The position numbers and the translations under genes were made by a program. A stretch of DNA of 64,000 nt from Pseudomonas pohangensis (lineage in GTDB: Bacteria > Pseudomonadota > Gammaproteobacteria > Pseudomonadales > Pseudomonadaceae), in NCBI RefSeq assembly GCF_900105995.1, contig NZ_LT629785.1, positions 3,410,001 to 3,474,000 of the forward strand, given 5' to 3'. This document shows positions 43,017 through 51,768 of the stretch, one piece after another. The notes under the pieces are model-generated. The model was not told where the DNA came from and searched no databases. It saw only the letters and a list, made by a program, of their open reading frames with translations. Positions within the stretch are counted from its first letter, which is position 1. Every line of letters begins with the position of its first letter.

Positions 43017-44000
43017 GTGAAAGCGCCAGACCTTCCCGCCAACGAAGAAGCACGCCTGCTGGCACTGCGCCAACTGGACATCCTCGACACGCCGGCGGAA
43101 GAACGCTTTGACCGCCTGGCACGCATGGCGCGGCGCCTGTTTGATGCACCCATTGCCCTGGTCACCCTGATTGACCGCGACCGCCAATGGTTCAAGGCAG
43201 CCAGCGCCCCGGACGAGTATGAAAACCCGGGACAGGTGCCGCGTGAAATAACCTTCTGCGGCCACACCATTGCCCAGGAAAAAGTGCTGGTGATTCCCGA
43301 TACCCTTGCCGATGGGCGCTTTGCCGACAATCCGATGGTCGCCGGCCCGCCCAATATCCGCTTCTATGCCGGCTGCTCGGTCACCGACGGGCACAACCAC
43401 AATGTCGGCACCATCTGCATTCTTGACCGGACGCCCAGGGACTTCAGCGCCGAAGACATGGCGCTGTTGCGCGATCTGGGGGCCATGGTCGAGCGTGAGC
43501 TGCTAGCTATCCACATGGCCACGATTGACGACCTCACCGGCATCGCCAACCGTCGCGGCTTCATGACCATGGCCCAACATGCACTGCAGCTGTGCCAGAG
43601 GCAGAAAGTCCCGGCATCGCTGGCATTCCTTGACCTCAACAAGTTCAAGCAGATCAATGACCGCTTTGGCCATGCCGAGGGCGACCAGGCGCTCAGGTTC
43701 TTCGCCGCACAGCTGCGCGAGCACTACCGCGAATCCGACCTGTGCGCACGCCTGGGCGGTGACGAGTTTGTCGTATTGCTGACCAACACCGACATTACCC
43801 GGGCCAATGAACTGACCGGACGTTTGTCCGCGGCCCTGCAGGCATCAGCGCTGCAGGCCACCACGGAGGGCGCGGAAGCAGCTTCCTACCACCTGTCGTT
43901 CTGCCATGGCGTGGTCGAATACGATGCACAAAGACACGCTTCCATCGAGCACTTGCTCGAAGACGGTGATCGCTTGATGTATCAGGACAAAAAACGCTGA
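43017..44000 (+). CDS. GAF-GGDEF diguanylate cyclase
   Basis: This 327-residue protein has an N-terminal GAF sensor (about 10-165, starting LRQLDILDTPAEERFDRLAR and including FCGHTI). A GGDEF domain (about 170-327) follows. The active site RLGGDEFVVLL is intact, and the allosteric I-site RESD lies five residues upstream, so c-di-GMP synthesis with product inhibition is likely. It starts at a GTG at 43017, 88 bp after the LprI/MliC gene. Whether it shares a transcript with the inhibitor genes is unclear. Confidence 0.93.
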   Translation: MKAPDLPANEEARLLALRQLDILDTPAEERFDRLARMARRLFDAPIALVTLIDRDRQWFKAASAPDEYENPGQVPREITFCGHTIAQEKVLVIPDTLADGRFADNPMVAGPPNIRFYAGCSVTDGHNHNVGTICILDRTPRDFSAEDMALLRDLGAMVERELLAIHMATIDDLTGIANRRGFMTMAQHALQLCQRQKVPASLAFLDLNKFKQINDRFGHAEGDQALRFFAAQLREHYRESDLCARLGGDEFVVLLTNTDITRANELTGRLSAALQASALQATTEGAEAASYHLSFCHGVVEYDAQRHASIEHLLEDGDRLMYQDKKR

Positions 44001-44015
44001 CGCCTGATCGCAGAG

Positions 44016-44906
44016 TCAATCGGCAGCAGCACCCGATAAGCGCGCCGCCTGACGCCGAAAGCGCGCCGGGGTCAGCCCGTGCACACGGCTGAAGCTGGTG
44101 GTCATATGGCTCTGCGAATCAAAGCCGCACTCGCTGGCAATCCGCGCTATTGGCAGATCGGTCCCGGTCAGTAACTCGCTCACCCGCTGCAGGCGCAATT
44201 GCGTCACGTAGCGGTGCGGAGTCATGCCCAGCGAGTCGGCAAACAGGCGGCGGAAGTGCGAGGTACTGACCCCGGCCTTCTCCGCCAGCACCTGGGTGGT
44301 CAGCTGGCCATGCAGGTTTTCCTGCAGCCATTGCAGCACGCTGGTCATGCGCCCCAGATGCAGCGCTGCAGGATTCAGCCGGCTACCGGCCACACCGCTG
44401 GCCACCCGCAGCAATTGCTCGACCATGATCGCAGCCAGCCGTTCGACGAATGCCGTGTCGGCGGCGCTGCCATGCTGCAACTCATCGACCAGTTGCCGGG
44501 CGGCGGCACTGACCAGGGGATCGCTGAACGGAAACGGCTGGCCTGCCGCACCGAGTTTGTGCAGCAAATCCTGCAGGGCAGGCAGGCGGACCCCGGTGAA
44601 ATGGAAGGCGGCGACATGCACCGCACCGGCAAACACCCAGTCAGTCGAAACCCCGGGTGGCACCAGCAACGAAAGGCTCTGGATGTACTGCGCGCCCGAG
44701 CCTTCCTGACGTGCATCGGTAACCGACGCACCGCCCAGATGCACCAACAGCAGCAGGGTTGGCAACGCTGTCAGGGACTCACGGGCGCTGTGCATCAGAT
44801 AACGCTCGGCATACAGCGGTGTTGCACCCTTGATGGCAGCACTCACCAGCGGCATGACACCGAGTTGCCGGCGCAGCTGGAGCCACGGACTGCTGGGCGC
44901 TGGCAT
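44016..44906 (-). CDS. AraC-family transcriptional regulator
   Basis: This 296-residue regulator has an N-terminal cupin-type sensor (about 10-190, AERYLMHSARESLTALPTLL region). Two C-terminal helix-turn-helices (VLAEKAGVSTSHFRRLFADS and ARIASECGFDSQSHMTTSFS) end in HGLTPARFRRQ, the AraC/XylS signature. The ATG at 44906, with GGAG eight bases upstream, is preferred to a GTG at 44927. It converges on the GAF-GGDEF gene and is divergent from ompW. The inducer is unknown. Confidence 0.88.
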   Translation of the reverse strand: MPAPSSPWLQLRRQLGVMPLVSAAIKGATPLYAERYLMHSARESLTALPTLLLLVHLGGASVTDARQEGSGAQYIQSLSLLVPPGVSTDWVFAGAVHVAAFHFTGVRLPALQDLLHKLGAAGQPFPFSDPLVSAAARQLVDELQHGSAADTAFVERLAAIMVEQLLRVASGVAGSRLNPAALHLGRMTSVLQWLQENLHGQLTTQVLAEKAGVSTSHFRRLFADSLGMTPHRYVTQLRLQRVSELLTGTDLPIARIASECGFDSQSHMTTSFSRVHGLTPARFRRQAARLSGAAAD

Positions 44907-45019
44907 GCATCGCTCCACAATGAGCACAATTTGAAAAACATAGCACTATCTTGTGATATTCAGCCAGCCCAGACCCTTCCAGACTGCATGGACTCCCGCA
45001 GTCACAATGGAACCGACCC

Positions 45020-45703
45020 ATGCGCGCCCTCCCCCCGCCCCGCCCGGTACGGCACAGCAGCGGATGGCTGTATGCCCTGCTGATTCTGCTGCCGGGCCTC
45101 TGTCCTGCGGCGGCGGCCAGCGAGTCGCCGTGGTTTGCCACACTGGGCGTGAGCACCATCAGCTTCACTTCCAGCGCCGACCTGCAAGGCCCGCAAGGCA
45201 GGATCCCCGGTGCCGCCATCGATATTCCCGACACCCAGACGCTGGTCGCCGAACTTGGCTACGCGCTCACGCCGGCGGTGGATCTGCGCTTTCTGCTTGG
45301 CGTTCCACCCAACCTGAAAGCCGAAGGCCGCGGTTCGCTGCAAGCCGCCGGCACCCTGCTCGAAGCGAGGATTGCCCCGGCCATGCTCAGTGTCACTTAC
45401 CAGTTCAATCAAGATGGCAGGATTCGGCCCTACATCGGTGCCGGCGTCGCCTACATCATGTTCCTCAACACGCAGGATGGCGCGCTGGACAATGCCCAGG
45501 CCGATGACCGCTTTGGCCAGGTGCTCCAGGCCGGCGTAGACATTCCGCTGGACGCGAGCTGGTCGCTGGTCCTGGATGCGCGCCAGCTGTACTGGAAAAC
45601 CACCGCCAGCGGCAACGCCACGAGCTTCGGCGGCATGCCGGTCAGCGCCGACCTCGAACCCGATCCGCTAATGTTTACCCTGGGTCTGTCGCGGCGCTTC
45701 TGA
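45020..45703 (+). CDS. OmpW-family outer membrane protein
   Basis: This 227-residue outer-membrane protein has a long N-region and signal peptide (about 1-33, ...CPAAAAS). An eight-stranded barrel pattern follows, with the OmpW landmarks DTQTLVAELGYALTPAVDLR, APAMLSVTYQFNQDGRIRPY (giving IGAGVAY) and a C-terminal aromatic LGLSRRF, the usual outer-membrane assembly signal. OmpW proteins form small hydrophobic channels. It is 45 bp upstream of the P-loop kinase gene. Confidence 0.9.
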   Translation: MRALPPPRPVRHSSGWLYALLILLPGLCPAAAASESPWFATLGVSTISFTSSADLQGPQGRIPGAAIDIPDTQTLVAELGYALTPAVDLRFLLGVPPNLKAEGRGSLQAAGTLLEARIAPAMLSVTYQFNQDGRIRPYIGAGVAYIMFLNTQDGALDNAQADDRFGQVLQAGVDIPLDASWSLVLDARQLYWKTTASGNATSFGGMPVSADLEPDPLMFTLGLSRRF

Positions 45704-45748
45704 ACGCCATGCGACACTTGGGCTTTCTTCAGTCAGGTCACACCAGCC

Positions 45749-46267
45749 ATGCGCATCGCCATTCTCGGCAACTCCGGCTCCGGCAAATCGACACTGGCGC
45801 GCTGGCTGGCGCAGCAAGGTGCGGCGGCATTGCTGGATCTGGATAGCGTGGCCTGGGAGCCGGGGCAGATTGCCGTGGCCCGGCCGGCCGCAGTGGCCGA
45901 GGCCGAGGTGCGCAGGTTCTGCGCCAGCCACGCGGACTGGGTGGTCGAAGGCTGTTACGCCAAGCTGATCCAGGTGACTCTGGACTTCGCGCCTCGGCTG
46001 ATACTGCTCAATCCCGGGCTGGCACAGTGCCTCGACAATTGCCGGGCACGGCCGTGGGAGCCGCACAAGTTCGCCAGCAAAGCCGAACAGGATCAGCATC
46101 TGGCGTTCCTGCTGGACTGGGTCGCCGACTATTACCAGCGCGACGGCGAGATGTCGCTGGCAGCGCATGCCAAGCTGTTTGCCGGTTATCCGGGGACAAA
46201 GCACGAACTCCGCCAGCAACCCCAATTGCAGCCTGCCGAAGCGCAGATACTGGCCTGGACCCGTTGA
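45749..46267 (+). CDS. P-loop nucleoside/adenylate-kinase-like protein
   Basis: This 172-residue protein has Walker A ILGNSGSGKSTLARWLA at residues 5-21, followed by LDLDSVAWEPGQ and a later ADWVVEGCYAKLI. This matches small AAA/adenylate-kinase-related ATPases of bacteria, which are annotated by homology only. No substrate-specific motif is visible. It is alone apart from ompW upstream. A REP pair lies 16 bp after the stop. Confidence 0.75.
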   Translation: MRIAILGNSGSGKSTLARWLAQQGAAALLDLDSVAWEPGQIAVARPAAVAEAEVRRFCASHADWVVEGCYAKLIQVTLDFAPRLILLNPGLAQCLDNCRARPWEPHKFASKAEQDQHLAFLLDWVADYYQRDGEMSLAAHAKLFAGYPGTKHELRQQPQLQPAEAQILAWTR

Positions 46268-46282
46268 ACGCTGACGTCTCCC

Positions 46283-46346
46283 GTAGGGTGGGCTTCAGCC
46301 CACCGTTGTCGAACCAGGACATTGGTGGGCTGAAGCCCGCCCTACG
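46283..46346. repeat. REP pair, type A
   Basis: GTAGGGTGGGCTTCAGCCCACC (46283-46304) and its inverse with one mismatch (GGTGGGCTGAAGCCCGCCCTAC, 46324-46345) are separated by about 19 bp. The pair lies between the P-loop kinase gene and the MAPEG gene. Confidence 0.85.
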
Positions 46347-46427
46347 TACTTTACCCGGCACGTAACCGGGACAGAGTCTTTATCCTGACTACGCTTGACT
46401 GAACATAGCCGCTCAAAGGAACTCCAC

Positions 46428-46853
46428 ATGCCCGTTACCAGCCCGATTCTCGGCCCCGTGGTAGCCCTCGTCGCCTGGTCGATGCTGATCTGGTTGTGGA
46501 TGTACGTCACGCGCATTCCGGCCATGCGCCGGATGCGCATGCAGCTCGACCCGAATGCCCCGCGCGGCGAGCAGATGAGCCAGCTGCCGGCGTCCGTGCG
46601 CTGGAAGGCCGACAACTACAACCACCTGATGGAACAGCCGACGCTGTTCTATGCCATCTGCCTGACCCTCGCCCTGCTCGGCATGGGCGATGGCAGCAAC
46701 CTGCTGCTGGCCTGGGCCTATGTCGGCCTGCGCGTGCTGCACAGCCTGGTGCAGGCGCTGGGCAACCGGATCGAGGTGCGCTTTGCGCTATTCATGCTCG
46801 GTTCCCTGGCGCTGATCGGCCTGACGGTCAACGCGGCACGGGCACTGCTGTAG
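46428..46853 (+). CDS. MAPEG family membrane protein
   Basis: This 141-residue, four-helix membrane protein is of the MAPEG type (eicosanoid/glutathione metabolism superfamily). The conserved KADNYNHLMEQPTLFYAICL lies at about 61-80, with YVGLRVLHSLVQALGN and the NRIEVRF loop at about 98-120. The bacterial role is unknown. An ATG at 46428 with AAAGGA upstream is used instead of a slightly longer frame. It converges on the PilU-like gene with a 111-bp gap. Confidence 0.9.
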   Translation: MPVTSPILGPVVALVAWSMLIWLWMYVTRIPAMRRMRMQLDPNAPRGEQMSQLPASVRWKADNYNHLMEQPTLFYAICLTLALLGMGDGSNLLLAWAYVGLRVLHSLVQALGNRIEVRFALFMLGSLALIGLTVNAARALL

Positions 46854-46964
46854 GGGCTGCACCACGGCCGTGTGCCCCTCCTGTGGCAGCGCCGACCCGG
46901 CGCGAGGCGCAGGATCTACGCGGAGAGACACCACTCCCATCGCTGACGAACGTCCTCAAGCCGC

Positions 46965-48116
46965 TCAGCGTCTGCCCTCGCCCTCATCCTCGCCCTGCAT
47001 ATGAAACGGCAGATCATCGCTGCTGACCTGCCGGCCGAGCTTGATGCGCAGGGTCAGGTCGGTGCGCGAATCGGCGTGGCGCAAGGCCTCTTCCACGGAA
47101 ATCTTGCCGGCCGAATAGAGCTCGAACAGATGCTGGTCGAAGGTCTGCAAACCCTGCTCGCGGGCGCGGCCGATGGCCTCGCGCAGGTCGTTGAGCAAGT
47201 CACGCTGGATCAGGTCACGGATATGCGCGGTAGCCAGCATCAACTCCACGGCGACCGCGCGGCGCTGGGTGATGGCCGGCAGCAGGCGCTGGCCGATAAC
47301 CGCCACCAGGTTCTGCGCCAGGTCGGCGAGGATCTGCTTGCGCGACTCCTCGGGAAAGAAGCGCACGACCCGCTCCAGCGCATGGGTGGTGCTGGTGCCG
47401 TGCAGGGTCGCCAGGCACAGGTGGCCGGTCTCGGCGTAGTGCAGGGCATTCTGCATGGTGTCCAGATCGCGGATTTCACCGAGCATGATCACGTCCGGCG
47501 CCTCCCGCAGCACGTTGCGCAGGGCCTCGGAGAAGCTGTGGGTATCCAGCCCGACCTCGCGCTGGTCAATCACCGACAGCTTGTGCCGGTGTATGTATTC
47601 GATCGGATCCTCGATACAGATGATATGCCCGGATCTTTGCTGGTTGCGGTGCTCGAGCATCGCCGCCAGAGTGGTGGATTTGCCGGAGCCGGCAGCGCCG
47701 ACCACCAGGATCAGGCCGCGATCAAGCATGGCGAGTTTTTCCAGCTGCGCCGGCAGGCCCAGTTCGGCAATCGCCGGAATCTTGCTCTGGATCATGCGCA
47801 CCACCATCGATACCTCACCGCGCTGGTAGTAGACGTTGACCCGGAAGCGCGCGGTGTCGGTCACGCTGACTGCCAGGTTCATTTCCAGATCACGTTCGAA
47901 ATCAGCCCGCTGGCGCTGGGTCATCAACTGATAGGCCATCAGCTTCACTTCACCGCTACGCAATACATGTGCGTTGACCGCGCGGGTGATGCCTTCGACC
48001 TTGATCTGCCCGGTGATACCGACGCTCAGAAACAGGTCGGAACCGCCCTGCTCATGCAGCTGCTGCAGATAGCTGTAAACGTCCGGTGCCGCTTGCGTTG
48101 CGTTCTGATTTTCCAT
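46965..48116 (-). CDS. PilT/PilU-family twitching-motility ATPase (PilU-like)
   Basis: This 383-residue hexameric retraction ATPase has GGSDLFLSVGITGQIKVEG, Walker A GAAGSGKSTTLAAM (about 137-150), IEDPIEYIHRHKLSVIDQRE, Walker B DVIMLGEIRD, and the His box in GHLCLATLHGTST. The EYIHRH segment and acidic C-terminal tail favour PilU over PilT. It is not next to pilT, so it may be an extra paralogue. It runs divergently from recC, with a 283-bp gap. Confidence 0.93.
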   Translation of the reverse strand: MENQNATQAAPDVYSYLQQLHEQGGSDLFLSVGITGQIKVEGITRAVNAHVLRSGEVKLMAYQLMTQRQRADFERDLEMNLAVSVTDTARFRVNVYYQRGEVSMVVRMIQSKIPAIAELGLPAQLEKLAMLDRGLILVVGAAGSGKSTTLAAMLEHRNQQRSGHIICIEDPIEYIHRHKLSVIDQREVGLDTHSFSEALRNVLREAPDVIMLGEIRDLDTMQNALHYAETGHLCLATLHGTSTTHALERVVRFFPEESRKQILADLAQNLVAVIGQRLLPAITQRRAVAVELMLATAHIRDLIQRDLLNDLREAIGRAREQGLQTFDQHLFELYSAGKISVEEALRHADSRTDLTLRIKLGRQVSSDDLPFHMQGEDEGEGRR

Positions 48117-48399
48117 GCCTGCCGTCCCCTCGTGGCTGTGTGCCTGCCGGCCTAACCCGCAGTTATCCCCAGAGCCTAGACACTCGCCGGCGCAACGGAC
48201 AAGTTCGCGCCGGTGTTATCCACCGATTTGCTGTCGCAGATCAGTTTTAGCGCCTGCTGAAGCGGCCCTGCGGGCAGTGCCCGAAAAAACCCCGGGCAGT
48301 TTCCTGATTGCCCGGCAATCCGCCCGGCGCTTCGCGTTATGATTCCGCCAGCGCGAACCGCCTGTGGTTCCCGGCCCCTGAACGGACTCCTGCACACCC
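48117..48399. other. Divergent gap between pilU-like gene and recC
   Basis: This 283-bp gap is GC-rich with several short hairpins, such as CCGGCGC near 48188 pairing with GCGCCGG near 48207. A TATGAT sequence at 48338-48343 could be a -10 box for recC, but no spaced -35 is convincing. No coding region is supported. Confidence 0.4.
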
Positions 48400-51300
48400 A
48401 TGCTCAGCCTCTATCACGCCCCTGATCTGGAAAGCCTCGGTGAACTGGCGTGTACGCTGCTCGCCCAACCGCTGCGCGAACCGCTGGCTCCGGCGCTGGT
48501 GGTGGTGCCGAGTCAGGGCATGGGCCGCTGGCTGACCCTGCAACTGGCGCGCAGCCAGGGCATTGCCATGCAGCTCGAGGTGCAGCTGCCGGCGAAGTTT
48601 GTCTGGGATCTGTCGCGCCAGGTACTCGGTGAGCTGCCCGAACAATCGGCGTTCAGTCCGGGCACTCTGGGCTGGCGCATCTACGACTGGCTGTGTGAGC
48701 CCGCGCACTGCGCACAGGCACCGCGCCTGGCGCATTACCTGCAGGGCGGCGACGAGCGCCGGCGGCTGTCGCTGGCCGGGCGAATTGCCGACGTGTTCGA
48801 CCAGTACCTGCTGTACCGCGACGACTGGCTGGCCGCCTGGGAACGCAACCAGTTGCTCGACCTCGGCCCCGACGAAGCCTGGCAGGCACTGCTCTGGCGC
48901 GAACTGACCAGGGACGGCCACCCGCACCGGGCGCGTCTGCTCGACGACCTGCTGCGCCGTCTGGCTGACCCGGCAGCCATCGCCGGATTGCCCGAGCGCG
49001 TGCTGGTGTTCGGCATCAGCAGCCTGCCGCCGCATCACCTGCGTGTGCTGCAAGGTCTGGCGCAGCACTGCGAGGTCATCCTGTTCGCCCTCAGCCCGTG
49101 CCGCGAGGTCTGGGGTGACATCCGCGATATTCGTGAGCTGGCCAGGCGCCCGGAACTGAACCCGGACGACTGGTATCTGGATGTGGGCAACCCGCTGCTG
49201 GCCAGTCTGGGCAAACAGGGCCGGGACTTTTTCGACAGCCTGTTCAGTCTGGCCAGCGAGGAAGGCGCCGTGGAAATCGGCCTCTATTCGCAGGACGCCG
49301 ACCTGCACGACAGTAGCCTGCTACGCGCCATACAGAACGACATCCTCTGTCTGCGCACGCGCCAGCCGGAGCAGCGCATGACGCTGCGCGAGGACGACCG
49401 CTCGCTGGAGGTGCACTGCGCCCACTCGCCGCTGCGCGAAGTGGAAATCCTGCATGACCAGTTGCTCGCGCGCTTTGCCGCAGACCCGCAGCTGACCCCC
49501 GATCAGGTAGTGGTGCTGACCCCGGATATCGAGCGCTATGCGCCTTATATCGAGGCGGTCTTTTCAGCCAGAAGCGGGGCCTCCCGTGAGGGCGTGCCAC
49601 GGATTCCCTTCAGCCTCGCCGACCGCAACCAGCGTGCGGAAATTCCCTTGCTGGAAGCCTTCCTCAATCTGCTGGCGCTGCCCGACAGCCGCTTCAGCGC
49701 CGAGGAACTGCTGACCTGGCTGGAGCAACCGGCGCTGGCCGCCCGTGCCGGCATCGACGACAGCGAGCTGCCGCTGCTGCGCGACTGGCTGCGCGAGGCC
49801 GGAGTGCGCTGGGGCCGCGACGCCGAACACCGGCAGCAACTCGGTCTGCCCGCGGATAACGCCTTCACCTGGCGCCAGGGCCTGGATCGCCTGCTGCTGG
49901 GTTTTGCCGCACCGCCGCAACTGGCCGGCAGCGCCGCACCGCTGCTCGGCGACTGCTGGCCACTGGATGCGCTGGAAGGTGCCCGCGCCCAGCTGCTCGG
50001 ACGGCTGGCGGCCTTTGTCGAGCGTCTGGCCACGCTGGCGCAAAGCCTGCAGGCCGAACGCAGTCTGGCGCAATGGGCCGACAGCCTGCAGGCGCTGATC
50101 GACCAGCTGTTCGATGAACGGCTGGCCGGTGACACCCTGCTGGTACTGAGCAAGGCCTGCGCCGCCCTGCACGAACAGGCAGTGGCCAGCGGCATCAGCC
50201 GGCCACTGCCGCTGGCGCTGATCCGCCAGCAACTTACTGCAGCACTGGAGCAAGGCAGCAGCGCGTCGGGCTTTCTCACCGGCGCGGTGACCTTCTGCAA
50301 CATGGTGCCGATGCGCAGCCTGCCGTTTGCCCTGGTCTGCCTGCTCGGTCTGGATGACGGCGCGCTGCCACGGCGCAACCCGGCCGCCGGCTTCGATCTG
50401 ATCAGCCGCAAGCCACGACATGGCGACCGCGCACGGCGGCTGGATGACCGCTACCTGCTACTGGAAACCCTGCTCTCGGCACGCCAGGGCCTGTACCTGA
50501 GTTACGTCGGCCGTGACCCGCGCGACAACGCCTCCTTGCCGCCCTCGGTGCTGCTCAGCGAGTTGCTCGAAGTGGTTGACCAGACCGCGTTTCGCCCTGT
50601 TGCCACCGATCTACGTAGGAGCGGGCTTGCCCGCGATCCCGGCCAAGCAGAAGCATCGCGGGCAAGCCCGCTCCTACAGGAGCAGAAAGCCAGTGAGCAG
50701 CTGACCATCAACCACCCGCTGCAGCCGTTTTCTGCCGACAACTTCGCCAGCAGCGGCGCCCAACGCAGTTACGCCAGCGCCTGGTTCCGCGCTGCCGAAC
50801 GCTTGGCTGCCGCGCCGCTGGAGTGCCCGCCAGCGTTCATCGAGCGGCTGGCGGAACCGGATGCCAGCTGGCTGCAGATCGAGCCGGCGGATCTGCTCGA
50901 GTGCTTCCGTCATCCGGCAAAATTTCTGCTACAAAAACGTCTCGGCCTGCGCCTGCCAGATGCCGAGGACGGTATTGCTGCCGACGAGCCGTTTGTGGTC
51001 GACGGGCTGGTGCAATGGCGCCTGCGCGAACTGGCGCTGCAGGCGATGGAGCGTGGCTGGAGTGAAGCGCAGGAACGGCGGATTGCCCACTCGGCCGGCT
51101 GGCTGCCCAGCGGCGAGCTGGGCAATGTGCTGTGGGGCGAGCAGCGCGGGCCGGTACGCGCCTTTGCCCCACGGCTGTTCGAAGCGCGCCCGGACGAGGC
51201 GCCGCAACCGCTGCTCATCGACGTGCAACTGGCCGGGGTGCGCATCCACGGCTGGCTCGACGGCGTGACCCGCTTCGGCCTGTTCGAATGGCGGCTGAAA

Positions 51301-51768
51301 CAACCCGGAGCCAGGGACCTGGCGAAATTCTGGCTGCGCCACCTGCTGCTCAACTGCGCGGCCGGCGCGGGAATCGAACGCGACAGCCTGCTGATCAGCC
51401 CTGACGGCGACTGGCAACTTGGCCCGCTGGATGACCCGCAGGCGCTGCTCGAACCCTGGCTGGCGGCTTACCGCGAAGCACTCTGCACGCCGCTGCCGTT
51501 CTTCACCAGAAGCAGCCATGCCTATGCCAAAGCCCTGTGCACGCCCTCGCCCAAAGCGCGCAAAGAACCGCTGGATGCCGCCCGCGACAATGCCCGGGCT
51601 GCCTGGTTGGGCAACGAACACAGTGACTTCGGCGGCGAGGCCGACGACCCCTGGAATGCCCTGGCCTTTCGCGACCGTGAAGCCCTCGGTGAACCTTTTG
51701 CAGCGCTGGCCGAACAACTGCTCGGCCCGGCGCTCAAGGCCATCGCCGGTCAGGAGGAGCAAGCATGA
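48400..51768 (+). CDS. recC: RecBCD enzyme subunit gamma
   Basis: This 1122-residue RecC is part of the RecBCD helicase-nuclease, where it recognises Chi and splits the duplex. The N-terminus (LYHAPDLESLGELACTLL, VVVPSQGMGRWLTLQLA) and TGAVTFCNMVPMRSLPF are typical. The length matches E. coli RecC. Codons 739-760 are made entirely of an in-frame type B REP pair (50615-50677), encoding RSGLARDPGQAEASRASP-like residues just before NHPLQPFSADNF. The reading frame is kept. The gene overlaps recB by 4 bp. Confidence 0.96.
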   Translation: MLSLYHAPDLESLGELACTLLAQPLREPLAPALVVVPSQGMGRWLTLQLARSQGIAMQLEVQLPAKFVWDLSRQVLGELPEQSAFSPGTLGWRIYDWLCEPAHCAQAPRLAHYLQGGDERRRLSLAGRIADVFDQYLLYRDDWLAAWERNQLLDLGPDEAWQALLWRELTRDGHPHRARLLDDLLRRLADPAAIAGLPERVLVFGISSLPPHHLRVLQGLAQHCEVILFALSPCREVWGDIRDIRELARRPELNPDDWYLDVGNPLLASLGKQGRDFFDSLFSLASEEGAVEIGLYSQDADLHDSSLLRAIQNDILCLRTRQPEQRMTLREDDRSLEVHCAHSPLREVEILHDQLLARFAADPQLTPDQVVVLTPDIERYAPYIEAVFSARSGASREGVPRIPFSLADRNQRAEIPLLEAFLNLLALPDSRFSAEELLTWLEQPALAARAGIDDSELPLLRDWLREAGVRWGRDAEHRQQLGLPADNAFTWRQGLDRLLLGFAAPPQLAGSAAPLLGDCWPLDALEGARAQLLGRLAAFVERLATLAQSLQAERSLAQWADSLQALIDQLFDERLAGDTLLVLSKACAALHEQAVASGISRPLPLALIRQQLTAALEQGSSASGFLTGAVTFCNMVPMRSLPFALVCLLGLDDGALPRRNPAAGFDLISRKPRHGDRARRLDDRYLLLETLLSARQGLYLSYVGRDPRDNASLPPSVLLSELLEVVDQTAFRPVATDLRRSGLARDPGQAEASRASPLLQEQKASEQLTINHPLQPFSADNFASSGAQRSYASAWFRAAERLAAAPLECPPAFIERLAEPDASWLQIEPADLLECFRHPAKFLLQKRLGLRLPDAEDGIAADEPFVVDGLVQWRLRELALQAMERGWSEAQERRIAHSAGWLPSGELGNVLWGEQRGPVRAFAPRLFEARPDEAPQPLLIDVQLAGVRIHGWLDGVTRFGLFEWRLKQPGARDLAKFWLRHLLLNCAAGAGIERDSLLISPDGDWQLGPLDDPQALLEPWLAAYREALCTPLPFFTRSSHAYAKALCTPSPKARKEPLDAARDNARAAWLGNEHSDFGGEADDPWNALAFRDREALGEPFAALAEQLLGPALKAIAGQEEQA
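50615..50677. repeat. REP pair, type B, inserted in frame within recC
   Basis: GTAGGAGCGGGCTTGCCCGC begins at 50615 (23-bp unit to 50637) and its exact inverse occupies 50655-50677, with a 17-bp spacer. This matches the pairs at 55492 and 57502. It is 63 bp, a multiple of three, and contains no stop in the recC frame. Confidence 0.9.

Noticed and set aside
48163..48224. Two DnaA-box-like sequences (TTATCCCCA and TTATCCACC) near the pilU-like gene
   Set aside because: Each has a mismatch to the consensus. There are only two, and no origin-associated genes are nearby.
48400..51768. recC as a pseudogene disrupted by a repeat
   Set aside because: The embedded REP pair is a multiple of three bases with no stop, and all regions before and after are intact, so the gene is read as functional.
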